Assembly (NCBI GenBank): GCA_944739405.2
Contig: OX123196.2
Location: 72,439,688-72,503,687 of the forward strand
Direction of reading: 5' to 3'
Length of the DNA: 64,000 nt
Source of the DNA: Euclidia mi
Taxonomy: Eukaryota; Arthropoda; Insecta; Lepidoptera; Erebidae
The notes under the pieces are model-generated. The model did not search any database, was not told where the DNA came from, and saw only the letters and a list, made by a program, of their open reading frames with translations. Shown here in pieces: positions 23,601-37,403 of this stretch. Position 1 is the stretch's first letter. Each line of letters starts with the position of its first letter. The translations under genes were made by a program, and so were the position numbers.

Positions 23601-26600
23601 GTAAGATTGCCTCAAAAAAGTCACCTCTAGTATACAAACTTAACGACATGGCCGGTAAACCTTTAGGAGAATGGCACATCAAAGATCTAAAGTTGATTAA
23701 TTTCAAAGAATAATAAAAGCATAAACACAACAATGTAAGACGCATATCTACACCAAGTTATAATTACCTACATAATCATTTGTGAAGGCCAACAATGGTT
23801 CTTATGTTTTCGAGTCGAAGCCCACAAGATAATGTATTGTGTTGTGTTAATGATTTATGTAAACAGGCTAACATAAAATGAATAAATGTTTCAGTTATAA
23901 ATGGTAACAAAGTTTATTACATGTAATATTGTTACAAAGAATCTGTTGTTTATCTAACTATCAGTTATGGCTCAATGGTTAAAAAGTCGTTGTAGGATCG
24001 GTCTAGTGTTCGATTCTCGCATGTGTATTTTCTATAAATGCATATTGATTGGCGTGTTGTTTTTCGCTGTGCCTTGTTCTGAAGTTCTGTTGTTATTCTT
24101 AATTCTGTATAAATTCCATAATCAATTGTTATTATAGGTACTTTATAAACATTCAGAGTAATTAACCGTGCGTCGCGAGCTCGGAATAGTCGAATCGTAC
24201 CTACCTAGTTGTCGTTATGACGCACGCGCGTTCACTCAGCGACGCGCCGATAAATAAATGCCTAACTAATGATTCACCATTGTTTACATTCAAAAGGTGT
24301 TTACTGCTCGTGTTGTAGTATTAATTAGAGCAAAATATTTATTAAATTCTTTCCTTTGACATTGAGCGGTCCGGTCGTGTCTGAGGCTTATATTACTTTT
24401 GTTCATCGTTACGAAAAATTTGTTGTTACACCTAACTATATTCAAAAAGTTTACTTATCTAGTGGCAAAGGCCGAACCCAAGATTTTTAAGTCGTAGGGC
24501 TAGATCAAGTTCTTATATCTACAAACCATTATTACCTAATAATTACCCTAAGCGCTTCTCCATAGATTGTTATCTTTGCTATTGGGCCATTACACTGGCC
24601 TTGGCATTTACTTGTAGGTATGTGTGATGAATTATGAATGATAAATGTTTATGTTCAAGTTCAGACTGCCGTTGTACGCGTGAAGAATGCAAGCGTGGGT
24701 CATTATTATTTAGGTATACTAATTAGCGTATAGGGTTGTCACTTGTTCAAGGTACTCATGCCCCTGTTTTCTCTAATTCCAGGGAGTATCTTCAGGGCTG
24801 CTACGCCCGTTGGGCTAGGGAATTTTCCTTAGGGAAAATCCCGGCCTAACGGGGGGGGTGTGTGACGTCGTGCCTCCGCGCTTGCGAGCCCCACTACGAT
24901 GACGCACTGGAGTGGGGACCCTCACCCGCTTGCCGACGACATATATACCGGCGACACACGTGGTTGCCTTGCTTTTTCTTCTGCTGGGACACGTGAAAGC
25001 TGAGTATCCATCCGTGGACCTGTGGAGTGTTAACTTACGACCTACGCCCTGGATAACTATCTAGCCGGTTAACCCCTAGTGTCGGTTCTTTTATTAATCA
25101 AAATTGTGAATCTGGAATATAACGCGAGTTTAATCTGTCCTGGTGATATTTTTATTTATTTCCCGTAAGACAACCTAAGCATCTCTTTTTATTGCTCGGC
25201 GAGTGATCGATCCCGGCTATCCCGTGAAAATCGATCACCCGTGCGACAAGATCTATATTATTATTATTACGGACGGGGTAACGGGATAGGATGAAAACAC
25301 CGAGTAACGCAGATGACTCTGTATTGGGTAAAATAGTACACTTCTCACGACGCACTAACGAGCATTTTGATTTCAAAATCGGACAAAAGTAACAATTACA
25401 AATTTCTGCAAATGATTTTTAAGTTGAGAAAGATTGTAGGGTTAGCAGCTGTCACTGATCCCAAGATGATATCTCAGCACTGTTGTAGGGTTAGCACGCA
25501 CATACATATAGCACTTTATTATTGTTATTATTATTTTCCGGATTACTAGATGTTAATTTATGTTTATGTTTTAGTTAATTTTTATATTTAGTTACCCTTT
25601 TTCGCCACTTTCTGGTTTGTATAATGCATGCTGTGAAACTCTGTAATGGGCTTTAGAATCCCATGTCACATTGTTACCATATAATGTACCTTTGTAAACA
25701 AGCTGTTGAGTTTCCTATCAATAAATAAATAAATAAATAAATAAGTTGTCATTTTATTGCACCTGAGTAATGGTACTATCATAAACCGGTCCTACCTCGG
25801 ACCAATCCCCTCCGCGCGCCCCGTTCAGGTAGTCGGAAACTAGTCATTGTTTAGTACGCACGTCTACTTTCACGATACGCTCTATTGTTTTCAAACTTGC
25901 ATTTGGTTTAAAAAGTGGTTAGAAGTGGATAGTGGAAAGTTTTAACCATGGAGTCTGAAGAACAAGGTATGTACTTAATTTTAATGTATGTTATCTTTAA
26001 TACGATTGACTATTTTATATTTTTAAAACCAGCATCTATAGATGGAAAAAAAAAGTGAAAATCGTGGTTTTTTTTTTTTACATATTAATACATTTGTAAT
26101 GGTACCGAGTTAGATCGAGCTATTAGTATACCTTTTTGGTAAAATATAGAGTTTTATCTAATCAAAACAGTAATAACATTTACCACATCATTCCACCATT
26201 CCAAAAAAAAATACTTTTAAAGTGATATTACGGTTTTTTAATCGTTTAACACTTTGTCGTTTTTTTTGCAGATTCGACATCAAATGTGATTGAGATGACT
26301 CGGCAATCGTTGTATATGCTTTTTAAAGAAAGCCTAGCAAGAAGATTAGATGACAAGCTGTCATTTATGGAAAACAAGGTCCGAGAAATTACGAAATGTC
26401 CCCAAAACGAGTATCAAACCTTAAGTCATGATTTACGACATTTCAAATCAGATTTAAAGAAGAGATGGGCATCGTGCAATTATATTGAAGATAGATTCAT
26501 GAAAAAAAACGAAAGGTGGCTTAATGTTTCGATACTAATACATATATGGACGCCAAACACTAAGCCGGGGCGCCCAAGCAAGGACTTCCAAGAATTGACT

Positions 26601-29600
26601 GATCGCAGTAAAAGACGAAAAACTAAAGAACTTCGCGAGGACGTACCAGTGGAAGTGCTTACCTTTGCAGCTAGCGTCAGTCAACATATGTCGGGGAATG
26701 CTGCGGCTTCAAAACTTATAAAAGATGCAACTTCTACGCTAACAAGAGCCAAACGGTACAGAAAATCAATAAATGCTGCTCAGGAGCCAAAAATAAAGAA
26801 GCACACACCTGAAGAAGCTTTGCGCATATTTATAGAAGATGGCTTTACAAGGAAACAGTGGGAGTTACTGCATGATGCAACTAAGGGTATGTTCCCTTGT
26901 TACACCCTTATTAGAGAAGTAAAAAAACTCTGTTATCCAAAACCAGAGGCAGTTCGAGTTACGGAGACTTGTGTGGAAGTTGTGCTCCAAGACTTACTGG
27001 ATCACACAGCTAAAAGACTCTGTCTTTATCTTGAGGATGTACTCGAAAACTGTACAATAGAAGAGTTGGAAAATCTGGAGCTCATTTCAAAATGGGGATG
27101 TGATGGCTCTCATCAAACTGCCTACCAACAAAAGTTTTTAGACAGCTCTCATGATGACTCAAATATTTTTCAAAGTTCATTGGTTCCCTTAAGATTACAG
27201 TCACGAGTTGGAGAAAAAATTAAGACTTTATGGCAAAATCCAACACCTTCATCTACTCGTTTTTGTCGACCCATCCGCATTCGATTTCTTCACGAAACAG
27301 TAGACATAACAAATGATGAAATAAACTATATAGAAGACCAAATAAATCATTTGTTAAAGACTGAATTAGAAAATTATAACAGAGCCACTTTTGTGCAACA
27401 TACATTGCTCCCAACCATGGTTGATGCGAAAATTTGTAACGCAGCTACTGGCACATTATCTACTATGAGATGTTACATATGTGGCAAAACGTCCAAAGCC
27501 TTCAATGACTTCGAAAATTTAAATGTGGAGGATCCTCAATCCTTAAAATTCGGATTGTCAATTCTACACGCAAGAATCCGTTTCTTTGAAACGATTTTAC
27601 ATATCGCCTACAAACTTCCTCTGAAAAAATAGCAAGCTCGAACTGTAGAAGAAAAAACTGTGGTCAAGAAAACAAAAGAGAATATACAAAAGAAATACAG
27701 AGAAAAGACAGGCCTTGTTATAGATATGCCGAAACCTGGTTTCGGCAATTCCAATTCAGGCAATACGTCTAGAAGATTCTTCGCCGATCCTGATTTAGCT
27801 GCTGAAATCACTGGCATAAATAAAGAGTTCATAATTAAGCTTAAGGTGATTCTGGAAGCAATGTCATCTGGACTCAAAATTAATGCAGAGAAGTTCGGAA
27901 AATACTGCAAAGATACAGCAAAAATGTATGTCGAACTGTACGGTTGGCATCCAATGACGCCGACTCTTCACAAAATCCTAGTCCACGGTACAACTGTGAT
28001 CAAATATGCCATCCTGCCTATCGGACAGTTATCCGAAGAGGCCGCAGAAGCCCGTAATAAGCACTACCGTTCATACCGGCAAAATTATGCCCGAAAATTT
28101 TCGAGGATTCAGTGTAACCACGATGTCCTCAACAGACTGCTTCTCACATCAGATCCTTACATAAGTTGTCTAAGGAAACGTAAACCGAGCAAAAGCCAGC
28201 CTTTTATGAGTGATACCATAGAGCTGTTCGAGGCAGAAGCACTGAACACAGAAGTAGACCAATCATCGAGACATATTTACTCAGATGATTCAGAATAAGA
28301 TTCATCAGAATTAAATAATTTGTGTTTTTTTAAGTATTTTTAGTCATGTTCATAAAAATATACGATTTTCTGTATTCCTTTACGTATTTTTATTCATTTC
28401 CAATTAAATAAAAGTGCTAATTAATTTTGTCCGATTTAAAAAGCAAAATGCTCGTTAGTGCGACGCGTCGTTCGATGTTAGACGCGGATGCACTTACACT
28501 GCACCGAACTTATGACTTTTCACTACACTGTACTGCACACTTCACTGCTACTTTATACTACTACTACTTCTTACTTCATTTTCTCCCTACTACGGCTTCT
28601 ACTACGGCATTTACACCCTAGGAATGTTCCAGATCGACTAATTTCATTATTATTTTTGATCGTCCTTTCGTTCGTATTTTTATTTCTATTTTTATCTCTT
28701 TTAACCCTTCTATTCGTTCCTGAAGTAACTAGAACTGTTGAAAATTTATAAAAAAAATCTTATTATAAATATTCGCTAAATGTTCAGATAATGTTCTAAA
28801 CATTTTCCAAATTTCATAAAGACCAAAATTCACATAACTGTTATGAGTGGATTTTGAACCCGCGCCCTCAGAACATGAGGCGGATGTGTTATCCGCACAA
28901 CTATCACCATGTTATCAGTGTGACGTCGCGATCACACCTCCCACTCACCTCGGACGCCACACCGGGCTTCGGCTGCATATAAATACGAAGGCGCTGGGAG
29001 CGCGGCCCCTCTCTTTCTGCATTCTGCATCATGCGACCCTGGTTCTACCTCTTTAACTAGCATATATATTAATTTTCAATTTAATGCGTTGCTAAATGTT
29101 GTTTAGATTTCCTTGACGAATTAAACTGATTTTTAATTGTAACATTTAACCACGATTTTCATCTAACCACACCTAAGTAGGGGTAACGTTACATCAGTTA
29201 GTAGCGAATTTAGCGAATACTTGACAGAGCGTTACAATAACGAGTGTTTACGTCATCTGGGACATGACAGTTTGTCATTTATCTAGCCGCGATCTATCAC
29301 ATCATTTTGTCCGTGTCGTGACGAATTAAGAATACGGAATGTCAACATCTAATATTATCCTGCGGGTATCGTTAGAGCCGATAGAAGTGGTTGGCTAAGT
29401 GCCATTGAAGATTGGCTCTTATTAACAAACATCCCAATGATAACTTTCCTATCGAAGTGTTTATAGCTATTTTAAATTTCATAAATTTTAATCAACCGCA
29501 AATATAACTTTGTCGTTTATATAAACAATATGGAAAACAAGGTTATTTTTGGTGATGAAAAATTCATAGTGATATTTGGTTAGGTGAAGAAAGGGTATGT

Positions 29601-32600
29601 GTTAACGCTGATGCTAGTAATAAAGTAACAAACAATCTTGGAGTGGAAGCAATATAGTAACAGAGATCAAATAATTAAATTAAGTGTGAGCCGTAGTTGA
29701 GATAACCACAAAACTGAAGTATTATATTGTAGACTGCGAGGTACTCCTCGAGGGAATGTATATTGCTGTCCGGCGCATAGTCGATCATGAAACAGGAAAC
29801 ATTTTGCTTGCCACATTGCAGAACCAATATAAGCCAACATTCGCCTAAACATAATATGTTTACGGGCAGCAATTTGACATTTCTCCGGCACGTTACACTC
29901 AGTTAAGAGTTTTAAGAAATTGTTATTAGGACGGCAAATTTGGAGTATCTACTTATAGCAAAGAGCTCAGATATTTACATAGAGGCGCATTTCTTATGGG
30001 CGCTCTGAAGACAAACTTTCTGTGACCCAAATTGCCGCTTGGCGGCGTGGCAGTCGCGCTGTGACAGCTGTCTCCACAAGAGCAAGACAGACGAACACTC
30101 CTCCTGTGTATCTTAACTACGAGAGCAAGAGAGACGGAGAACGACGCCAGCGTCGCCAACTACGAACTAAACTAGAGACAGTCTCCACTTGGAATCGGCA
30201 CACGAAATCCTTAAGAACTGCACTTCTATGAATATCTGTATTCATTGCTTATAGTGTGACAGATCGCGGCTATGAATATGTCAGTTTGCGGCGAGATGAC
30301 GTAAACACTCGTCATTGTAACACTCAGTCGAATTTGCTGTGAACTGATAATTAGCCTTGCGTTTAACGCACTCGTCTTACATTCTGGGAGCGTGGGTTCA
30401 AAGCCCCGCTCATAACAGTAAGGTTAATTTTTGGTTTTTATATAATTTAGAAAATGTTCAGAACATTATTTGAATATTTGGCAAATATGTACTTATAAAA
30501 AAATATTATTTAAATATTTCGTCGAATAACTGGAAAATTCTAGTAACTTCAGGCACAAATGGAAGGGTTAAAAATAGATAGAAAATGTAAATAAAAAGAC
30601 GAACGAAAAGACGATCTAAAACAATAAAGAAATTAGTAGATATCGAACATTCCTGGGGTAATAAAAGCCACAGTAGACGCGTGGAACGCCGATCAGTGAA
30701 GAAGTAGAAGGAAGAAAAGTAGAAGTGAAATAAAGTATATCAGTGAAATGTGGAAGAAAAAGTCGATAGTGTTGGTGCTATTCGCATCGATCGTTGGAAG
30801 ACGCGACGTCGTTGTGAAGAGAAAGTTTCACTCAATAAAGGTCATCTGCGCTACTCGGTGTTTCCTTCCAATCCCGTTATCCCGTCCGGAACAACAATAA
30901 ATTCTGTATATCTATTAATTGGCGTTTTGCATTTCATAGCTCGGAGAGCACTGATCAAATAAGTATTTAGTATTGGCGAGTTATAAGTAAATAACACTGC
31001 ACAACAGCATTTTTGTTGCATGGAATGTTTTTTATGAATTTAACTGCATTTTCTACCCTGATTCCAATTCTGTACTCAGATCTTAGCCAGCAGCTCAAAT
31101 TTTTGAGATACGAAGGGTAGCTAGTTTTGAAAGAAAATCATGAATTCCCGTCATATAACAATTTATTTAACTATTCAATTAGAACAAAACTATCTTATAT
31201 GTGACTTTCTTAAATGGGTTAGAGTTTTACTTCTATTCTGGATAATCCGACAGTAGTCAGCCATCATACTTTCACTCCAATAGCCCTAGTAGCGCTCCTC
31301 ATAGTGCGAATATCCTGATGGTAGCGTTCTCTCTGCCCTCGCTTAAATATTCAAGATTTTCAAGAAATCGATTGAGGTAGATATGAAGGAATTGTATCTT
31401 AATGCTCATGTTGCATCCAAGTTGCTGAAAATGTAATAGTAACTGCTTGACGTGGTCAGGAAAGTCAACAGGGTTCTTATTTCCCAAAAAGATTTTTACG
31501 AGCCAAACAAAATCATTCTCGGCATTTTTTTCAGGGGTTGTTATACTTTTAGTAAAATCTACATCGTTTTTTAATTTTCTGATTTGTGGTCCATCGAAAA
31601 TTCCAGCTTTTAACTTATTAGCACTTAATTTTGGGAACGATCTTTGCAGCATGTGTCACTTTCCTCCATTCGTTGAACAATTTCGTGCGGACATACCCGA
31701 GATGTACTTCGTTGGGGTTCTAATGTATCAGTTGAAGGCAGGACAGTTCTTAGTAACTGACAACACAGTAGGATAAATCCATTTGGATTGATTTTGAGAG
31801 TTAATTCCTTAGTTATGTTTACAACGCATAAATAACAATCGTGGTTCCACGGTTCACGCCAAATGGACTAATGAGGTTCAAGAGATCTCTCTTGTTATTT
31901 TTCCATAACCGTAAAGATTCCACACACGTTTTACACACTATATTCGGTATCCAGGGCTTGTTGTTTGTTTCCCATGGACGTTGAAAATACTCCATGCAGG
32001 CATTTTTTACGAAGACTGACACATTTACACAGATTGTTTGAATGTATATTTGACACAAATGTAACAAAGTCTATTTGGATTGTTTACACAGATCCTTTTA
32101 GACGAAACCATTGCAAAAAGGAAACAAAACCTAGTAAGACGTTGATGCAGTGGCGTAGGAAGGGGGGGGGGGCGGTGGGGGCGGTCCGCCCCGGGTGCCA
32201 CCCTTTTTGGGGTGCCACCCATCCAAAAATAGGGGTGACACCTTAAGAACAATGTACAAAAACATAGGCACTAGCTCAGCACTACTAGAGTTACAGCACG
32301 GAATAGTTAGGTGTCGACTAAAAAAAAAAAAAAAAAAGTTCATTCGCCGACTACCGCCCCGGGTGCCACCCATGCTAGCTACGCCACTGCGTTGATGATA
32401 GCGATTTCAACACTCAAACGGAGAGTACATTTTAAGGGGGTACCTGTATCTCCTAAACTAGAGCTGCCAGAAAAATCTGAGTGTAGATTTAAAATAAGCG
32501 AGCCTAAATTAGTAAACAACAGGTAAAAAATCTCATACAACAAAAAAAAAGTTCAATTTTGTAGCATTGTGTAATCTATTACTAATATATAAAGCTGAAG

Positions 32601-34969
32601 AGTTTGTTTGTTTGGTTGATCGCGCTAATCTCAGGAACTACTGGTCCGATTAAAAAAATCTTTCAGTGTTAGATAGCCCATTTACCGAGGAACGCTATAG
32701 TCTATATAGCCATGAGGCACGGGAGCGGAGCAGTATCCTTAAATAACGCAGGTGTAACCGCGGGCTCATCTAGTTATAATATACGCACACTGCGTTTAGG
32801 CGCTTGAATAGTGTCAAGCGCCTAAATATATGCATGATGTAACTCTATAAAATATAGAGTGTATCTCTTAATTGTATCAGATAATCATAATTCTATCAGT
32901 AGAACAAACTTTATTTATTTTTTCTGTACACATACCTCCATGTGCTTCTGCGCCATGTTGTTGAGCCAGGTGAGCCTGAGATCTGGGCTGTGCTGGTAGC
33001 CGCGCGCGATCCTGTGCATCAGGTCCAGCAGCATCTCCGGGTCTTCCTGGAACTCCTTCATCTTCACCGTGTCCGACAGGATCATGTGCAGGTTGAACAC
33101 TAGATCCTTCACCTGTGCAATCAACACTTCATGTTACATTTACTGACATTTCTACGTAAATGAATATAGAGATATTAGAAATATGCAAGACTTGACAAAC
33201 ACTAGGAACTGTTGTTTTCACAAACAATATTCTTCTTCGTATCAATAGTTCACATTAAATTTTCTGTTCCTAAAACTTGGCCACGGTGACGGCATTGTCT
33301 GAAGCCACTTTAAGGTCTTGTTTGCTGCAGGTAGATGGGCAAAGAGGGCAAGAAAGCAAATGTGCCATAGACTGGGATGACACAAACAATTACAACATAG
33401 GACTCTTGACATTGGAATACACCAACACAGTTCCAGAGGGTCCACTTTGACATACCGAATTCTTTGTAGGTGCTGCTTCTGGTGACTGAATAGCAGGCTG
33501 TATACAGTCAATTCATAATGAGACTCTTTTTTTATACAAATATTATTTGGTACAGTATGTACCGTACATATTGCACATACTTTACGGTCACAAAGCTTGG
33601 AAAGTATAGAATTATAAAACAAAGAACCAACTTTACTTTTTATAATGACTGCAATTTAATCTGCACGCTTGTTCACATATCTCTGTTAGTTCACGTACCT
33701 GTTCTGGGAAGGAGGAGTCCTGCAGGTCGGTGTCGTGCTCGGCGTACACGAGGATGGTCTTGAGCGCGCGCCGCAGCGCCTCCTCGCTGAACGTGGGCGA
33801 CGTGCCCACCAGCGACGACAGGGACATCGTCACCTGCATCTTCACGCGGCTGAAGTTCTGACGATCAATGTACAAATCGTGAGCCTTAGGCACTCACAGC
33901 TTTAGTTTGTACACATAGGTTACTTCAGAATGTAGGGGCCCTAAGAATACGCCTTGGGTTAACCCCGAAATATTTTTACCTGCTTTTTATAGTAGCTAAA
34001 TTATTTTATGTTCTGATTTTAAATAATTATTTAATGTTACATGAGATGAATTTATATACTTTAGGTAAGATGTAAAATGTTGGTCATCGTTGAGATTAAA
34101 ATAGCTTTTGAGTTAAGACACTAAGGTTGATAGAGTTGAAGGCTTTTAGAAAAACTATGTATGAGCTGGGGTTATCACATACCATCTGAAGGGCCAGTGT
34201 CTTCAGTATATAGTGTAGTGATGTTCGGTGGTATACGTACGTTCCCGAGCTGGTAGTGTTGTCGCATGAGCGCGTAGAGCGTGGCGGAGGCGTGCGCGCG
34301 CGTGCTGCCGCTAAGCGCAGCGCAGTGGCGCAGCAGTACGCGGCAGATGCCCGACTCTTCCCCGCAACAGGACCAGCCCAGCTGACCAACACAACAGGAC
34401 AGTAAATACGGGCACAGCCAACAAACAAGATCAGATAAAAAATAAAAAGGAAATGTTCAATGTTTTAAATATCCAAACATAAACACAACAGTAATCAAAT
34501 ATGGTCATAACTGTCCTGAAAACGCAGATGGGGCTTAGTAATACGCGTGTACCTTGACAATGAGCGCGCGCACTGTAGCGAACATGTGTTGCAGCACGGT
34601 GACGCTCTGGTTGCGCTGTAACGCGCGCAACACAACCTGTAACGCCGCGCTGCACACGCTCTGACCGTACTCCATGTTGCTGCATGTCTGTAAATTAACA
34701 TAAACGGGATTTAACGTACTTACTACATCTAACGGGTTTAAATAGTAAATAAACAGTGTATTATTAGTCGTAGGAGGCGTTGCGACTTGTGAGCGTGCAT
34801 GTGCAGTTGTGTGTGTGTGTGCGGGTGTGCGTGGGTGTGTGTATGTGCGGGTGTGCGTGTGTGTGTGCGTCACCTGCACGATGGTCTCGATGGTGTGCAG
34901 CAGCGTCATGGCGAGTTCTGCGGCGAGCGCGGCGGCGAGGTGCGGCGCGGGCGCGGGCGGCGCGTGCTG

Positions 34970-35007
<38 letters not shown>

Positions 35008-35106
35008 CACCTGTACTATGGTCTCGATGGTGTGCAGCAGCGTCATGGCGAGTTCTGCGGCGAGCGCGGCGGCGAGGTGCGGCGCGGGCGCGGGCGGCGC
35101 GTGCTG

Positions 35107-35141
<35 letters not shown>

Positions 35142-35369
35142 TGTGTGTGTGTGCGTCACCTGTACTATGGTCTCGATGGTGTGCAGCAGCGTCATGGCGA
35201 GTTCTGCGGCGAGCGCGGCGGCGAGGTGCGGCGCGTGCTGGTGAGTGTGTGTGTGTGTGTGTATGTGCGTCACCTGTACTATGGTCTCGATGGTGTGCAG
35301 CAGCGTCATGGCGAGTTCTGCGGCGAGCGCGGCGGCGAGGTGCGGCGCGGGCGCGGGCGGCGCGTGCTG

Positions 35370-35411
<42 letters not shown>

Positions 35412-35624
35412 CACCTGTACTATGGTCTCGATGGTGTGCAGCAGCGTCATGGCGAGTTCTGCGGCGAGCGCGGCGGCGAGGTGCGGCGCGGGCGCGGGCG
35501 GCGCGTGCTGGTGAGTGTGTGTGTGTGTGTGTATGTGCGTCACCTGTACTATGGTCTCGATGGTGTGCAGCAGCGTCATGGCGAGTTCTGCGGCGAGCGC
35601 GGCGGCGAGGTGCGGCGCGTACTG

Positions 35625-35688
<64 letters not shown>

Positions 35689-35916
35689 CACCTGTACTAT
35701 GGTCTCGATGGTGTGCAGCAGCGTCATGGCGAGTTCTGCGGCGAGCGCGGCGGCGAGGTGCGGCGCGGGCGCGGGCGGCGCGTGCTGGTGAGTGTGTGTG
35801 TGTGTGTGTATGTGCGTCACCTGTACTATGGTCTCGATGGTGTGCAGCAGCGTCATGGCGAGTTCTGCGGCAAGCGCGGCGGCGAGGTGCGGCGCGGGCG
35901 CGGGCGGCGCGTGCTG

Positions 35917-35966
<50 letters not shown>

Positions 35967-36064
35967 CACCTGTACTATGGTCTCGATGGTGTGCAGCAGC
36001 GTCATGGCGAGTTCTGCGGCGAGCGCGGCGGCGAGGTGCGGCGCGGGCGCGGGCAGCGCGTGCT

Positions 36065-36145
<81 letters not shown>

Positions 36146-36518
36146 CACCTGTACTATGGTCTCGATGGTGTGCAGCAGCGTCATGGCGAGTTCTGTGGCG
36201 AGCGCGGCGGCGAGCGCGGCGGCGAGGTGCGGCGCGGGCGCGGGCGGCGCGTGCTGGTGAGTGTATGTGTGTGTGTGTGTATATGTGCGTCACCCGTACT
36301 ATGGTCTCGATGGTGTGCAGCAGCGTCATGGCGAGTTCTGCGGCGAGCGCGGCGGCGAGGTGCGGCGCGGGCGCGGGCGGCGCGTGCTGGTGAGTGTGTG
36401 TGTGTGTGTGTATGTGCGTCACCTGTACTATGGTCTCGATGGTGTGCAGCAGCGTCATGGCGAGTTCTGCGGCGAGCGCGGCGGCGAGGTGCGGCGCGGG
36501 CGCGGGCGGCGCGTGCTG

Positions 36519-36602
<84 letters not shown>

Positions 36603-36828
36603 CACCTGTACTATGGTCTCGATGGTGTGCAGCAGCGTCATGGCGAGTTCTGCGGCGAGCGCGGCGGCGAGGTGCGGCGCGGGCGCGGGCGGCGCGTGCT
36701 GGTGAGTGTGTGTGTGTGTGTATGTGCGTCACCTGTACTATGGTCTCGATGGTGTGCAGCAGCGTCATGGCGAGTTCTGCGGCGAGCGCGGCGGCGAGGT
36801 GCGGCGCGGGCGCGGGCGGCGCGTACTG

Positions 36829-36878
<50 letters not shown>

Positions 36879-37106
36879 CACCTGTACTATGGTCTCGATG
36901 GTGTGCAGCAGCGTCATGGCGAGTTCTGCGGCGAGCGCGGCGGCGAGGTGCGGCGCGGGCGCGGGCGGCGCGTGCTGGTGAGTGTGTGTGTGTGTGTGTA
37001 TGTGCGTCACCTGTACTATGGTCTCGATGGTGTGCAGCAGCGTCATGGCGAGTTCTGCGGCGAGCGCGGCGGCGAGGTGCGGCGCGGGCGCGGGCGGCGC
37101 GTGCTG

Positions 37107-37144
<38 letters not shown>

Positions 37145-37372
37145 CACCTGTACTATGGTCTCGATGGTGTGCAGCAGCGTCATGGCGAGTTCTGCGGCGA
37201 GCGCGGCGGCAAGGTGCGGCGCGGGCGCGGGCGGCGCGTGCTGGTGAGTGTGTGTGTGTGTGTGTATGTGCGTCACCTGTACTATGGTCTCGATGGTGTG
37301 CAGCAGCGTCATGGCGAGTTCTGCGGCGAGCGCGGCGGCGAGGTGCGGCGCGGGCGCGGGCGGCGCGTGCTG

Positions 37373-37403
<31 letters not shown>

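Larger units (their letters stand above)
18304..25248 (+). mobile_element. Complete Ty3/gypsy LTR retrotransposon, apparently very young
   Basis: Two 388-bp LTRs (18304-18691 and 24861-25248) start TGTGACG and end GCGACA. The flanking 4-bp duplication is AGAT (18300-18303 and 25249-25252). A primer-binding-site candidate TGGCGCCCAAT starts at 18693 and a G-rich tract precedes the 3' LTR (24851-24860). gag and pol frames are intact and there is no env. The LTRs look identical by eye, implying very recent insertion. The 1.15-kb interval between pol and the 3' LTR is unusually long and non-coding. Confidence 0.95.
25353..28460 (+). mobile_element. Transib DNA transposon, complete ends, one disabling stop
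   Basis: Terminal inverted repeats start CACTAACGAGCATTTTG at both ends and share about 39 bp with few mismatches. They are flanked by the 5-bp duplication CGACG (25348-25352 and 28461-28465), the CGWCG-type target known for Transib. Each end parses as heptamer CACTAAC, 23-bp spacer and nonamer-like ACAAAAGTA or ACAAAATTA. Inside are a LINE tail fragment (25420-25744) and a spliced RAG1-related transposase gene. The inserted copy lies within the left arm of the foldback element. Confidence 0.93.
25249..30930. mobile_element. Long inverted-repeat (foldback) element hosting a Transib and a solo LTR
   Basis: The left arm is 25249-25352 plus 28461-29302, interrupted by the Transib and by a 275-bp solo LTR. 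The right arm is about 30255-30930. After removing insertions the arms pair over roughly 650-700 bp at an estimated 75-80% identity. Examples: CGGACGGGGTAACGGGATAG against CGGACGGGATAACGGGATTG, and GAGTGTTTACGTCATC on both sides. The 29303-30254 interior has no recognised coding sequence. Each arm carries a tRNA-like stretch. The superfamily is unknown. Confidence 0.75.

Noticed and set aside
23479..23745. 88-codon minus frame over the end of gypsy pol
   Set aside because: Shadow of the integrase coding frame.
28427..29056. Three overlapping plus-strand frames in the foldback left arm
   Set aside because: They lie across inverted-repeat arm and solo-LTR junctions and show Leu/Phe/Tyr-rich composition typical of AT-rich non-coding DNA.
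33242..33622. 126-codon minus frame between DOCK exons f and g
   Set aside because: No domain, no splice-compatible link to DOCK, and the intron is fully explained without it.
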